Origin: Candidatus Thalassarchaeaceae archaeon
GTDB taxonomy: Archaea > Thermoplasmatota > Poseidoniia > Poseidoniales > Thalassarchaeaceae
Assembly: GCA_030747395.1 (NCBI GenBank)
Contig: JASLKT010000011.1
Location: 1 to 34,720, forward strand
DNA: 34,720 bases
Reading direction: 5' to 3'
Within the stretch, counting starts at the first letter, position 1; each line of letters starts with the position of its first letter. Shown here piece by piece: positions 15,874 to 24,870 of this stretch. Below the pieces are notes generated by a model, which made no database searches, was not told the DNA's origin, and saw only the letters and a list, made by a program, of their open reading frames with translations. A program made the position numbers and the translations under genes.

Positions 15874-18800
15874 ATGGCGGAGGATGAGGAGGAGGAAACT
15901 GAGGCTTCCTCCGAAGACCGAATTCTCGATTCGAGGGCTTTCCAAATGGGGGGCGGAATCGACCTTGATGCATTCATGACGCCTGATGATTTGACTACTG
16001 CGAAACGCCCAGCATTGCCAGGGGGTTCGCCAACAGATGCCACTGCGGGAGAGGGGCCTGATGCCGGGCAGAGTAATGCAATTGAAATCGATGATGCTGT
16101 TGGCGAAATCTTTGAGGTGTTTGATCAAGATTCTGGCCCAAGACCAGGCGACATTCTCTCAGATGGGACTGTCTATGAAACACCCGAATTGGATACGATT
16201 ACAGAGATTGCTGTAGAGGGTGAACGACGATTGCATTGGGCCCTGATGGTCACAATGATCCTTGTTTACAGCCTGATTGGTTGGCTTGTAGCTACTGCTT
16301 TAGATCCTATGATGGCGACTGCCGGATTGATTGGATTGGCTACTTTGGGATTCATCCTTGGAGAACGCTGGGTTCCAGACAAGGGCATGCATATTCTTGG
16401 AGTCACATGGGTCATCATCTCAATGAAACTCCTCTATGGCCTTGCAATCGATGCTCATCACTGGGGTTGGATTGACACGCAGCAACTCGGTGGTTCTTTG
16501 ATTGCGCTTGTCGGAGTCAACATACTGGTCGGTTATCGTCACAAGCACGATGCGATTATGGCTCAAGCGACTTTGGTATCTCTCGCATTAGCATCAGCAG
16601 CAGGTTCCGTGGGTGGAGAACTTGGTGTCGCTGTGATGATTTTGTTCGCAACCATGCTCCTACACGGTTTGGCTTATCATCGTCAAAGCGGTAATTTGGC
16701 CTCACTAGGGATTGCCGCTAGTCATCTCTGGATTGGCCTTCATGCCATCCAATCAGAACCACTCTCGCTTGGGGCGTTGGAAATATTGCCACTGGCTGAT
16801 CCAATGCCTCTGTTCCTTCTCGCACTAGCTGTCACCTGCATCAACGGCTCAATGGCAGCTCGCTTCTCGCGAGCGGATAACTGGTTCAGCAAAGGAATTG
16901 CAATCAGTGGCCTGGGTAAACCCGGATTGTGGGGGGTCTCTGTTGGCCTCGGTATGATTGGAGGATTGCTTCTACTGGCCAGTGGCCGAGATGCGACGGG
17001 ATACTCACTAGGAATTCTGCTCTCTCTACTCGCTGTGTATGGTGGTTCCTATCTCGTTGTTCGAGGTGTCGATGCAATGGAGGTCCTGAAACCATTGCTC
17101 ACCTCATTGCCAATTCTGTTGATTGTTCTCATCGGTCTTGAATTGGATCTCGCCGGGAACTTGCCTGTATCTGGATATGAGGCCTTTGCGGTACTCTCTG
17201 CAATCGTCACAATTACAATGCTACTACAGCACCAATCCAATGTCACTGATCGTGTCCTTTGGCTCGGTAGTTTAGTCCTCATCCTATTACTGACAATTCT
17301 CATCCCTGCAGAATCTGCGACCGAAGGTGGCGACGAAGGATTGTATCTCCTCATCGGATTAACCGTGGTTCATTTGGCCACCGGTGCGTTGGCATTGAAG
17401 CGTGTATCCCCTAGCATCGCAGGTGCTACAGTGTTGGCTCCGTGGTTGTGGATGTTTGTTCACGCTTTGTGGACTTCTTCATTGGAGTCATTTTCCGAAG
17501 CCAGAGATATCGATGTCGATTTACTGATTGTTCTTGAGCCGAAATTTGTCGCCTTGTATCTTACAATCGCTGCGTTGATTCAATATCCCATCAATCTCAA
17601 ATTAGGAGATACTGGAGTTAATCTTGCAGGCAAGTTGATTGGAGCAACAGAATTGAGTTCGCGTTTGCGAGATTCTGGTTTGATGCGATTATGGAATCTT
17701 GGACTGCTCTCTGGCTTGGCTGTCTGGTTGATGTTCGTCGAAGGAAGGGACGATATTGGTTGGTATTCACTGCTTGGAATTACAGCGTTGGCTACCGTAC
17801 ATATTGTTGCTGAAGCACAAGGTAGACACCAAGGAAACCCACGAACTATTCTGCTCTGTCTCGCATTGACTTTCGCAGTATTGCAATGGAATTTCGGTGG
17901 GGATGCCTTCTGGATGATATTGCTGACGGGTGCTTCCGTTGCCATTTTATTGACAAGAGGAGAGGGTGGGCCGACCTCTCAAATGTTGAGTTTAACGATG
18001 GGGTTACTCACACTACAAATTGTGTTATTTGGATTGGATCATAGTCGTCCATTCCCACTACTTGATCCCGAACCATTGGACCGAATGCAAACCGGTTTCG
18101 TGATGCTCATTGCCGCAGGTAGTATCCTTGCAATCTATCTTCCAAGGGCTCGTAAATTGGAGAAATTATTGCCGCCAGCAATTGCTGTTGTTTGTTTGTT
18201 GAGTATCCAAATTTGGGCTGCCTCTGCAGAAGGTATGCACATTTCCCAGTCATTCCTAGCAATCGCTACATTCGTCGGGTCTGCACTCTATTTGGCAGCC
18301 ACTGGTGAACTGAGGATGGAACTCAAACAAGTTGGGAAGCGTGATGCGCGATTGGCCGAAATGCAACACAGACAAGCGTTGGCCGCTGCTCTCGAAAAAG
18401 GGCAACTATCGGGAATTACAGATTCCGAGCCTAAGCTACTGACTGATGGGGTTTCAGCAACATCTGCCATGACTGTTCTTGGAGATGAAGAGAAACCTCT
18501 CGATCTATCCCATGGAGGGAATTTGTTTCACTTTGCGGATGAAGATACTGCAGCTAAAGCAGCATCTGATAATACTGGTGTTCTCGCAAAATCACTTTCG
18601 CAAGCCATCTCACGAGGTGGTATGAAAATGGCTGATGCGGAATTGTATACTCTGATTGACAAGCAGCGCAAACGCCGCCGCAAATCAGGTTCACAATACA
18701 ATTCAGACGAGTTAGATCTCTTGATTGGTGATATTCACCATCGCCCAATCATTGTACTCTCATTCATCGCTGTGACAACCTTTGCAGCATGTTGGATTGC

Positions 18801-19932
18801 TTGGATGAATGGGCAACTGAATTCAGGATTGATGCTGATGGTTAGCCTATTCGCTTTGGCACTAACATGGGTCTCGCGCCAACGCGCCAAGGTTCACAAC
18901 CTCCGTTTACCCGATATCAATGGCATCGAAATGCCGTTTTTCGTCACCATGGGATCGTTATCATTGATCTATCTCGTTGGTCACTTCGGCCCTCTTGGAA
19001 GTCTGTACAACCAACTGGATTTACTGGTACTCACCTTCGGTCTTCTCGGTCTATCACTCATCTCGTTGTACGGGCGTGAAGATCTTCCTTGGAGGATTCC
19101 CAGTGCTGTCGAAGGCATCGTCATGATGCTGTTACTTTCTCGCCTTTGCGGTGCCTTGCTGTTCAATGCTGTTCCGTTCCCATTTACGGTCAATCTGCTC
19201 GATGGAACTCACGGTCTCATCGATTGGCAATTGCCATGGTTATTCCATGAATTCACACTGTTGGGTTTGGTGCTTGTTTGGGAGTGGATTGAAGCCTTCC
19301 GTCGTACCAATGGTATGCCTGACCATAGAGGGGCCGCTGGCCGAGGAAGTTTTGCACTCATGATTGTCATGGTGTCTGCTGGACCAGCGGGTGTATTGGC
19401 TGGGATTCTCTGCATGAAGCGCTCTTTCAATTGGAAACAACCCGCTGGAGTCGCCCTTTCTGTTTACGCAATCTTGGGTGGCTTGTTTGCATTCCTCGCT
19501 TGGACCGAGGGTGACGACTATCGAATCGCTCTACAATGGACAATCTTTGCCACTGGGGTTGTGATGTTAATGGCGCATGTTTACACGGTCTTTGCCGAAT
19601 TACCAAAATGGACAACTGCCTGGCTTTGGAATGCTCACATTATACTCCCAGTTGGTGTCTTTGCAATTGCCGGTTGGTCACCATGGTTGGTCGTCAGTGT
19701 GTTGGCATTGTCATTGGCGACATGGGTCGGTGGAATCTTACAACTTCGTCGAGGAATGCGTGTGATGGGGGCCTTGGATCTTGTCTTGGCATTATGTCTT
19801 GCGTTGTTGATTCTACAAGGCCAGATCCTTGAACCAAATATGTTGTTACTCATGCTCGTTGCACTTGGTATTGAGTTGGGAATTGTCGCTTGGCTTGGAA
19901 CCCGTCACGACATGCAATTGGCCCGAGATTGA
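15874..19932 (+). CDS. Giant polytopic membrane protein, about 35 or more TM segments, unknown function
   Basis: 1352 residues. An acidic, probably cytoplasmic N terminus of about 110 residues (EDEEEETEASSED...) precedes a long series of hydrophobic helices. By eye I count about 24 between residues 115 and 800 and about 13 from 950 to the end. Between them is a hydrophilic section of about 130 residues with a coiled-coil-like ARLAEMQHRQALAAALEKGQ and a basic KQRKRRRKSG run. The overall look recalls very large bacterial DUF2339-type membrane proteins, but I see no diagnostic motif and claim no homology. There are few charged residues in the helices, so a scaffold or lipid/polymer function is as plausible as transport. 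ATG 15874 lacks a Shine-Dalgarno. The FKBP-like gene follows after 62 nt and a hairpin. Confidence 0.85.
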   Translation: MAEDEEEETEASSEDRILDSRAFQMGGGIDLDAFMTPDDLTTAKRPALPGGSPTDATAGEGPDAGQSNAIEIDDAVGEIFEVFDQDSGPRPGDILSDGTVYETPELDTITEIAVEGERRLHWALMVTMILVYSLIGWLVATALDPMMATAGLIGLATLGFILGERWVPDKGMHILGVTWVIISMKLLYGLAIDAHHWGWIDTQQLGGSLIALVGVNILVGYRHKHDAIMAQATLVSLALASAAGSVGGELGVAVMILFATMLLHGLAYHRQSGNLASLGIAASHLWIGLHAIQSEPLSLGALEILPLADPMPLFLLALAVTCINGSMAARFSRADNWFSKGIAISGLGKPGLWGVSVGLGMIGGLLLLASGRDATGYSLGILLSLLAVYGGSYLVVRGVDAMEVLKPLLTSLPILLIVLIGLELDLAGNLPVSGYEAFAVLSAIVTITMLLQHQSNVTDRVLWLGSLVLILLLTILIPAESATEGGDEGLYLLIGLTVVHLATGALALKRVSPSIAGATVLAPWLWMFVHALWTSSLESFSEARDIDVDLLIVLEPKFVALYLTIAALIQYPINLKLGDTGVNLAGKLIGATELSSRLRDSGLMRLWNLGLLSGLAVWLMFVEGRDDIGWYSLLGITALATVHIVAEAQGRHQGNPRTILLCLALTFAVLQWNFGGDAFWMILLTGASVAILLTRGEGGPTSQMLSLTMGLLTLQIVLFGLDHSRPFPLLDPEPLDRMQTGFVMLIAAGSILAIYLPRARKLEKLLPPAIAVVCLLSIQIWAASAEGMHISQSFLAIATFVGSALYLAATGELRMELKQVGKRDARLAEMQHRQALAAALEKGQLSGITDSEPKLLTDGVSATSAMTVLGDEEKPLDLSHGGNLFHFADEDTAAKAASDNTGVLAKSLSQAISRGGMKMADAELYTLIDKQRKRRRKSGSQYNSDELDLLIGDIHHRPIIVLSFIAVTTFAACWIAWMNGQLNSGLMLMVSLFALALTWVSRQRAKVHNLRLPDINGIEMPFFVTMGSLSLIYLVGHFGPLGSLYNQLDLLVLTFGLLGLSLISLYGREDLPWRIPSAVEGIVMMLLLSRLCGALLFNAVPFPFTVNLLDGTHGLIDWQLPWLFHEFTLLGLVLVWEWIEAFRRTNGMPDHRGAAGRGSFALMIVMVSAGPAGVLAGILCMKRSFNWKQPAGVALSVYAILGGLFAFLAWTEGDDYRIALQWTIFATGVVMLMAHVYTVFAELPKWTTAWLWNAHIILPVGVFAIAGWSPWLVVSVLALSLATWVGGILQLRRGMRVMGALDLVLALCLALLILQGQILEPNMLLLMLVALGIELGIVAWLGTRHDMQLARD

Positions 19933-19937
19933 GAATT

Positions 19938-19956
19938 CGTCCCTCATAGAGGGACG
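19938..19956 (+). promoter_or_regulatory. GC hairpin after the giant membrane gene
   Basis: CGTCCCTC-ATA-GAGGGACG, a perfect 8-bp stem with a 3-nt loop, starting 5 nt after the stop of the giant gene and 38 nt before the next start. Placement fits a 3' end structure of the upstream message. However, no T-run follows (GGAGAATG), so it is not a classical terminator. Confidence 0.55.
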
Positions 19957-19994
19957 GGAGAATGTTCAAGCAGGTCGACTGAATAGACAGGTTC

Positions 19995-20966
19995 GTGAGC
20001 GGTACTTGGATATCGGATCGGCCTGAGGCGGAAGAACACCCTGTGGTGCCAATTGGCCTCAACGAGATGGCTGTTCCTCGAATTTCCATTCTAGCAAGTT
20101 TTGGCACCATCGCGATGTTACTATTATCTGCCATTTGGCTTGGTTTTGCCACCAGTTCGTTCCTCAACCAATTCGAAGATGCCTTTGCTGCCGTTGCCGA
20201 AGAAGACATTCAAGTCGATGGTCGATGGACGTGGGAGGCCACTCTCCTTTTCGATGGCTGTGATGCTCGAAATGGAGAATGGAATTGGCCCTCAAATTTA
20301 GCAGAACAAGATGATGTGTTCTGGTTCCCTGGTGAATTGGAGTGTTTCTGGGAACACCAAGGTGTGGGTGATTATGCGCATTTGGCCATTCACAATGTAG
20401 ATGAAGAACGTGAACTGCCGCTTTCAATTGAAATCAATCATGCCGCTATCTCGATTGATGGTGATGGTCAAAGTGCCGTGACTTCAATCGCTGCTGGTGA
20501 TGCGGTCATCATTCCTCTTCGGCTTGAAACTCTTGTTGAAGAGGCTCAATTCACGATTGAATTGGTTCATGTGTCCTTGCCTTCAGCCAAAGTCAATTTA
20601 GATGTCGACATGTTCTCTGATGGTTCTGATCGAGACCGACATGTTAGAAGTGAAAGAATGAATGTTGCCTATACCGTATGGAATGCAGATTCAAACGAAC
20701 AATTGGACTCCGGTACCCTTCCTGCAACGGCTGGTGAAGATCCGATGTGCAATACCGAACCACCAGTCCCATGGGTTTGCTACATCGAAGGATTTGGATG
20801 GGGTCTTGTTGGGTTGGATGCTGATCTTCAGGAATCGCTCACATTATCCGGAACAAATCATAGAATCCTTCTTCCTCCAGATTTAGCATATGGTAACAAT
20901 GATGGGCATGAGTTACAAGATGCTTGGCTTCTATTCGATTTGGAATTAGAGCAATTGTTCATCTGA
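19995..20966 (+). CDS. Membrane-anchored extracytoplasmic protein with divergent FKBP-type domain
   Basis: 323 residues from GTG 19995 (ATG 20067, MAVPRISIL, is a good alternative). One N-terminal membrane anchor (LASFGTIAMLLLSAIWLGF) is followed by an extracytoplasmic beta-rich region with Cys in DGCDARNG and ELECFWEH. The last 110 residues resemble an FKBP peptidyl-prolyl isomerase. VAYTVWNADSNEQLDSG matches the first strands (V.Y.....G..fDs), GFGWGLVGLDADLQESL matches the PGweeGL.gMk.G region, and HRILLPPDLAYGNND with AWLLFDLELEQL matches the usual r..iPpelAYG...p...l.FdveL. Several aromatic active-site positions seem changed, so isomerase activity is uncertain; it may be a chaperone or binding domain. 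It sits between the giant membrane gene and a methyltransferase. Confidence 0.72.
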   Translation: MSGTWISDRPEAEEHPVVPIGLNEMAVPRISILASFGTIAMLLLSAIWLGFATSSFLNQFEDAFAAVAEEDIQVDGRWTWEATLLFDGCDARNGEWNWPSNLAEQDDVFWFPGELECFWEHQGVGDYAHLAIHNVDEERELPLSIEINHAAISIDGDGQSAVTSIAAGDAVIIPLRLETLVEEAQFTIELVHVSLPSAKVNLDVDMFSDGSDRDRHVRSERMNVAYTVWNADSNEQLDSGTLPATAGEDPMCNTEPPVPWVCYIEGFGWGLVGLDADLQESLTLSGTNHRILLPPDLAYGNNDGHELQDAWLLFDLELEQLFI

Positions 20967-21011
20967 AGCCACTGGCGAAAGGAACTTGCCTACCGACCGC
21001 ATGCTCGCATC

Positions 21012-22265
21012 ATGGCGGACATCAAACCGGTAGTGATGGTACCGGACGACAATGCACGGGCTTATGCCGAATCTAGCGCGCCCGCGCGCGAGGAAGAGGG
21101 AGGGCCCGCTCTACACGCGACCGATGAAATGCGACGATTGGCCACACCATGGACTGTTGCAATTGCGCGGGCACATCTCCTTGAGTCGTGTGATATATCA
21201 CAAGGAGTAATCCTTGATCCTGCCTGCGGTAGTGCAACCCAACTTGCAGCTCTTTGTTCAACTCTAAATCGGCCAGGTTTAGGAGTTGAATTGTCTGGTG
21301 CTGCTGCTCCTCTAGCGGCAATAAATCTCGAACAATGCTCAGTTTGGTCCGGAGGTGATTGGGGGCATTCTAGTCGAATATTGTGGGGTGACGGGACAGT
21401 TGCAGAATCAATTTTGCAAACCTATCATCACAATATCGGGGTCACATCAGCAATTGCGTTACTACACATTGATCCAGCTAGACCACAAGATGCTCAAAAA
21501 CACACACTTGAGGAAATGCAACCAAGACTCGATCACCTTCTATCATCATGGGCTCCGTTTCTTCCGAGAGAGCCCGCACTGATTCTTGATTTATCGCCTC
21601 GATTATCTGATGAACAGAGATTGCAGGTTGAGAGCATCATTTCGTCAATATGGGGTGATGTGAAAACAACGTGGCAATGGATGACTCAAGGTAGAGGACG
21701 AATCGATCGGTTGTCTCTTTGGGTCGGGCCAGTTGCTGATCCACAATCCTATCGATTGGTGCGACTCACCAAATCAGGAAACATGAATATTCTGACTGGG
21801 CTACAAAAAGTGCCTGTAAATGAGGGGCGTTCTGTTGGAGTAGGACAGCACCTAACCATTGTAGACCCAAGTTTGGTAGCGAGTCAATTAACCGAATCTT
21901 GGAGAGAAAGGGCTGTGGCAGATGGAGATGGAAATTGGCTTAATCTCACTGGAAGACGACCGACTTTCATCAGCAGTGAGGCCATAATGGATAACGAAGC
22001 AGTGAAAGGATTTGTGCAGATTACTGGACAGATTGTTGGAACGGCATCAGAGGTGTCATTTGAATCGCTGAGTGAACTGGCAACGACTGCAAATCAATTG
22101 GGTCTTTCGAGTTTGAAATTACGTTGCCAAATCGAACCGGATATTCAGCCCAAATTACAATCGGCAATCGATCGTGAGATGAAGCAGTTTGGTTCTGAGG
22201 TGAATACATCTCAAGGCTTCATCACAGAAGCCGGAGAAGGTTACGCAATCTGTAATCAAGCGTAA
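21012..22265 (+). CDS. THUMP-like class I SAM-dependent methyltransferase
   Basis: 417 residues, cytoplasmic. The Rossmann SAM-binding motif I is VILDPACGSATQLAAL, at about residue 68. A later ALLHIDPARPQD is the motif of the THUMP-like/PG_1098 group, whose members read YIDPAR and are putative RNA or DNA methyltransferases. A RGRIDRLSLWVGP stretch and a C-terminal region of about 100 residues rich in alpha/beta alternation (FVQITGQIVG, SLKLRCQIEPD) would be the substrate-binding THUMP-like part. Target unknown. The family call rests on two short motifs and general layout, so it is moderate. It lies 45 nt after the FKBP-like gene and is followed by a hairpin and the ribosomal operon promoter. 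Confidence 0.72.
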   Translation: MADIKPVVMVPDDNARAYAESSAPAREEEGGPALHATDEMRRLATPWTVAIARAHLLESCDISQGVILDPACGSATQLAALCSTLNRPGLGVELSGAAAPLAAINLEQCSVWSGGDWGHSSRILWGDGTVAESILQTYHHNIGVTSAIALLHIDPARPQDAQKHTLEEMQPRLDHLLSSWAPFLPREPALILDLSPRLSDEQRLQVESIISSIWGDVKTTWQWMTQGRGRIDRLSLWVGPVADPQSYRLVRLTKSGNMNILTGLQKVPVNEGRSVGVGQHLTIVDPSLVASQLTESWRERAVADGDGNWLNLTGRRPTFISSEAIMDNEAVKGFVQITGQIVGTASEVSFESLSELATTANQLGLSSLKLRCQIEPDIQPKLQSAIDREMKQFGSEVNTSQGFITEAGEGYAICNQA

Positions 22266-22269
22266 ATCC

Positions 22270-22284
22270 TGCCCCGTAGGGGCA
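22270..22284 (+). promoter_or_regulatory. GC hairpin between the methyltransferase gene and rps13
   Basis: TGCCCC-GTA-GGGGCA, a perfect 6-bp stem with a 3-nt loop, 4 nt after the upstream stop and followed by TTTGG. It lies upstream of the rps13 TATA-like element. Position suits a 3' end structure of the upstream message; the short T-run makes termination possible but weak. Confidence 0.5.
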
Positions 22285-22303
22285 TTTGGTGTCCTGCGAG
22301 TCG

Positions 22304-22373
22304 TTCATATAGGGGGGGAGAGTCGCGAGGATGCCTCACATGAGGCCACTGGGCAACTGGTGAACAGGGGAGG
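22304..22373 (+). promoter_or_regulatory. Promoter, palindrome and Shine-Dalgarno of the rps13 operon
   Basis: A TATA-like TTCATATAG at 22304-22312 would start transcription near 22333. Exactly there is a near-perfect palindrome GCCTCA-CA-TGAGGC (22333-22346), followed by a 35-nt leader. The ribosome site GGGGAGG (22367-22373) lies 8 nt before ATG 22382. The palindrome could be an operator at the start site or a 5' hairpin. A G7 run follows the TATA element directly. Confidence 0.5.
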
Positions 22374-22381
22374 ACCCAAAA

Positions 22382-22849
22382 ATGGCAAAAATTGACGAAG
22401 CAGAACTCGGAGCAGATTTCAACTACATCATCCGACTTGCTGACAGTGACGTAGACGGACTATCTCGAATCGGGATGGGTTTGACAAGTGTGAAGGGAGT
22501 CGGTGCTCGTACCGCTCTCCAAATCTGCAAAATTGCAGGTATTGACAAGGATAAGTTGGGTGGTCACTTAACTGACGATGAACAAAATCAGATTCGCGAA
22601 GCCATTGATCAATATGCAGACAAAGTTCCTCTTTGGATGTTAAATCGCCAGCGAGATATCGAATCTGGTGAAGAGTTTCACTTATTCTCACAGGATGTCG
22701 GAATGACACAAGACGATGATATCGCACGTCTACGCTCCACCAAAGCATACCGTGGCCTTCGCCACGCAGCAAGAAAGCGTGTTCGCGGACAGCGAACTCG
22801 TTCAAATGGACGTACAGGCCTCACACTCGGTGTGCAGCGCAAGCAGTGA
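22382..22849 (+). CDS. rps13: Small ribosomal subunit protein uS13
   Basis: 155 residues, the longer archaeal form of S13, located in the 30S head and contacting 16S rRNA and 50S bridges. Motifs: FNYIIRLADSDVDG at the N terminus, the helix-two-turns-helix GLTSVKGVGARTAL, and the basic tail KAYRGLRHAARKRVRGQRTRSNGRTG. First gene of the rps13-rps4-rps11-rpoD operon, the order kept in most archaea. The start is fixed by the strong Shine-Dalgarno and by the family N terminus. Confidence 0.97.
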   Translation: MAKIDEAELGADFNYIIRLADSDVDGLSRIGMGLTSVKGVGARTALQICKIAGIDKDKLGGHLTDDEQNQIREAIDQYADKVPLWMLNRQRDIESGEEFHLFSQDVGMTQDDDIARLRSTKAYRGLRHAARKRVRGQRTRSNGRTGLTLGVQRKQ

Positions 22850-22866
22850 GATTGGAGGTGAAATGA

Positions 22867-23538
22867 ATGGGACATCCAAAATTTGCACGACCCAAGTATG
22901 ACACTCCGACCCACCCTTGGAAAAAAGGGCGGATCGAAGAAGAACATGCCCTCAAAGAACAATTCGGCCTCAAGAAAATCGGTGGCATGAAGGAAATCTG
23001 GAAGGCCAAGTCTAAACTGCGACGATGGCGACAGAATGCCATGAAGCTCATCGGGCGAGTCGATACATCAGAAGGTCATTTTTCGCGAGAAAAGAACGAC
23101 CTTGTTGAGTCAATGTATCGTCGTGGCCTATTGGGTGATGGTGCATCACTCGACGACATTCTGCAGATCAGTGTCGAACACGTTCTAAGTCGACGATTGC
23201 AGAGTCAGGTATACTACCGCGGACTTGCTTCATCCATGCGGCAAGCACGGCAGTTGGTTATTCACGGCCATATCGGCTTGGGCGAACAAAAAATGACGGT
23301 CCCCAGTTACATCATCACCCGTGATGATGAGAATACTTTGGCCTACCACCACACATCGCCACTGACAGATTCATCACATCCGATTCGGGTTGAGATTGAA
23401 GAAACTCGGGCCGCTGCTGAATATGGTGAAGGAGAAAATAGCGATGCACCTTCAGAAGAATTTGTGGCAGGCGTTGCTGAAGGAGCTGAAACCGCTCCAA
23501 CAGCAGAAGATACTGTGGTAGAAGGAGGCGATGAGTGA
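22867..23538 (+). CDS. rps4: Small ribosomal subunit protein uS4
   Basis: 223 residues. It begins [18 protein letters not shown] like archaeal S4. It contains the S4 RNA-binding core [32 protein letters not shown], followed by the [11 protein letters not shown] strand. Binds the 5' domain of 16S rRNA early in 30S assembly. The last 45 residues are an acidic Ala/Glu-rich extension ([15 protein letters not shown]... ending EGGDE), longer than usual. A full GGAGGTGA (22854-22861), matching the expected anti-Shine-Dalgarno, lies 5 nt before ATG 22867 and decides the start over the out-of-frame ATG at 22863. Confidence 0.97.
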   Translation: MGHPKFARPKYDTPTHPWKKGRIEEEHALKEQFGLKKIGGMKEIWKAKSKLRRWRQNAMKLIGRVDTSEGHFSREKNDLVESMYRRGLLGDGASLDDILQISVEHVLSRRLQSQVYYRGLASSMRQARQLVIHGHIGLGEQKMTVPSYIITRDDENTLAYHHTSPLTDSSHPIRVEIEETRAAAEYGEGENSDAPSEEFVAGVAEGAETAPTAEDTVVEGGDE

Positions 23539-23921
23539 TGTCACACAAAGCAGTTCTTCACATCTACAGTTCGTACAACAATGTACTCTTGACTGCTACC
23601 GACTTGACTGGCGCTGAAACTGTTGCAAAGGTCAGCGGTGGACAGGTGACCAAGAAGGGAAGCGATGCTGGTGGACAGTTCGCAGCAACAAGAGCTGCTG
23701 AACGAATTGCTGACATGCTTCGAGAGAAAGAATTCACACAGGTCATCGTCAAGTATCGGGGTGTTGGAGGTAACAAGTCACCAAACACCGGACCTGGTGC
23801 ACAAGCTGCAATCCGGGCTCTTACCCGAGCCGGTATGACAATCACAAGAATCGAGGATGTTACACCAATTCCTCATGATGGAACGAAGAAGAAGGGTGGC
23901 CGTCGTGGTCGCCGTGTATGA
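23538..23921 (+). CDS. rps11: Small ribosomal subunit protein uS11
   Basis: 127 residues. [25 protein letters not shown] is the archaeal S11 N terminus. [25 protein letters not shown] and [26 protein letters not shown] are its conserved rRNA-binding loops, and it ends with the [11 protein letters not shown] basic tail. Lies on the 30S platform. The track start is GTG 23535, but ATG 23538 matches the family. It shares one base with the rps4 stop (TGATG) and has GGAGG 9 nt upstream. Translationally coupled to rps4. Confidence 0.97.
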   Translation: MSHKAVLHIYSSYNNVLLTATDLTGAETVAKVSGGQVTKKGSDAGGQFAATRAAERIADMLREKEFTQVIVKYRGVGGNKSPNTGPGAQAAIRALTRAGMTITRIEDVTPIPHDGTKKKGGRRGRRV

Positions 23922-23938
23922 TACGGGAGGATGGAAAT

Positions 23939-24829
23939 ATGGTTAAAATCGAAATTGTTGATGAGCGCGATAATCACGTAACAGTTCTTCTCAAGGAGAC
24001 TGATCGAGCATTCGCGAATGCATTGCGTCGTACACTGATGAGTAATGTTCCCAAAATGGCAATTCACCGAGTTCGTTTTGAATTGGGGACGATTGAAGAT
24101 AGTGCAACAGGTGAGACCTACGAATCTATGGGTGCACTTCCAGATGAAGTCATTGCACATCGTTTGGCTATGATTCCCATCCCGACGTTCCACGATGAAT
24201 TTTGCTTCTTGGAAGATGATCCTGGCAATGAGGGCCTACCTCGTGAGGAGTGGGGGACACCCGCAAGTCAAATCATCTACCACTGTAGTGCAAGAGGAAC
24301 GCGAGAAGGGCACCTCGTGACAGCTGGTGACCTCAATGTTCTTGGAGAAGAGAAATTGCAGATTTCGGAATTGTATCGCGATATTCCAATCACAAAACTT
24401 TTCACGGGCCAATACATTGAATTCTATGCATACGCTGTTCTCGGTGTAGGCTCGGATCATTCCAAGTGGAATCCCGTCTCTGGAGTTTCTTTCAGTACAA
24501 GAAAAGTTGCAACAATTGCAAAACCCACTAAAGCAAAGGCACTTTGGGATTTGGATTTGTCCGTTGGAAAATCCGATTTCAAAAATAAGAAGCTTGAGGA
24601 CGTACAAAAAGTAGAAACTCTCATCCGAGATATGCATCATGTTGGAGATGGCACTGCTCGAATCGAAGATTTTGCTGATGCTATTTCTATTGAAGATGTT
24701 CCCGGAGAATATATCTTTAGCTTTGATACAGATGGTTCAATGACTGCTCGCAAAGCATTTGAAATGGGATGTAAGGCCCTTGCTTCGCGATTTTCAGGTC
24801 TTTCTGACCAATTAGCAGAGGAACTTTGA
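23939..24829 (+). CDS. rpoD: DNA-directed RNA polymerase subunit D (Rpo3)
   Basis: 296 residues. The archaeal counterpart of bacterial alpha N-terminal domain and eukaryal Rpb3; with subunit L it nucleates polymerase assembly. Motifs: DRAFANALRRTLMSNVPKMAIHRVRFE (alpha motif 1), then ALPDEVIAHRLAMIPIP. The insert domain has only scattered cysteines (CFLEDD, YHCSARG), so the 4Fe-4S ferredoxin-like site present in some archaeal D subunits is absent. An unusually long C-terminal part (residues about 195-296) includes YIFSFDTDGSMTARKAFEMG. The start at ATG 23939 has GGGAGG 8 nt upstream; the track start at 23918 overlaps rps11 and is less likely. Confidence 0.95.
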   Translation: MVKIEIVDERDNHVTVLLKETDRAFANALRRTLMSNVPKMAIHRVRFELGTIEDSATGETYESMGALPDEVIAHRLAMIPIPTFHDEFCFLEDDPGNEGLPREEWGTPASQIIYHCSARGTREGHLVTAGDLNVLGEEKLQISELYRDIPITKLFTGQYIEFYAYAVLGVGSDHSKWNPVSGVSFSTRKVATIAKPTKAKALWDLDLSVGKSDFKNKKLEDVQKVETLIRDMHHVGDGTARIEDFADAISIEDVPGEYIFSFDTDGSMTARKAFEMGCKALASRFSGLSDQLAEEL

Positions 24830-24847
24830 GTCGTTCGACTCAAGTGT

Positions 24848-24866
24848 AACCCCCCCTTAGAGGGTT
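24848..24866 (+). promoter_or_regulatory. Imperfect GC hairpin before the pantoate kinase gene
   Basis: AACCC...GGGTT arms around a C-run and TTAGA loop, 18 nt after the rpoD stop and 4 nt before the next ATG. A weaker member of the C-run/TAG/G-run series. The GAGGG arm could serve as the ribosome site for the following gene if unfolded. Confidence 0.4.
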
Positions 24867-24870
24867 TGTG

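Noticed and set aside
24000-24500. 4Fe-4S cluster site in RNA polymerase subunit D
   Set aside because: Only isolated cysteines occur in the insert region, not the clustered set required.
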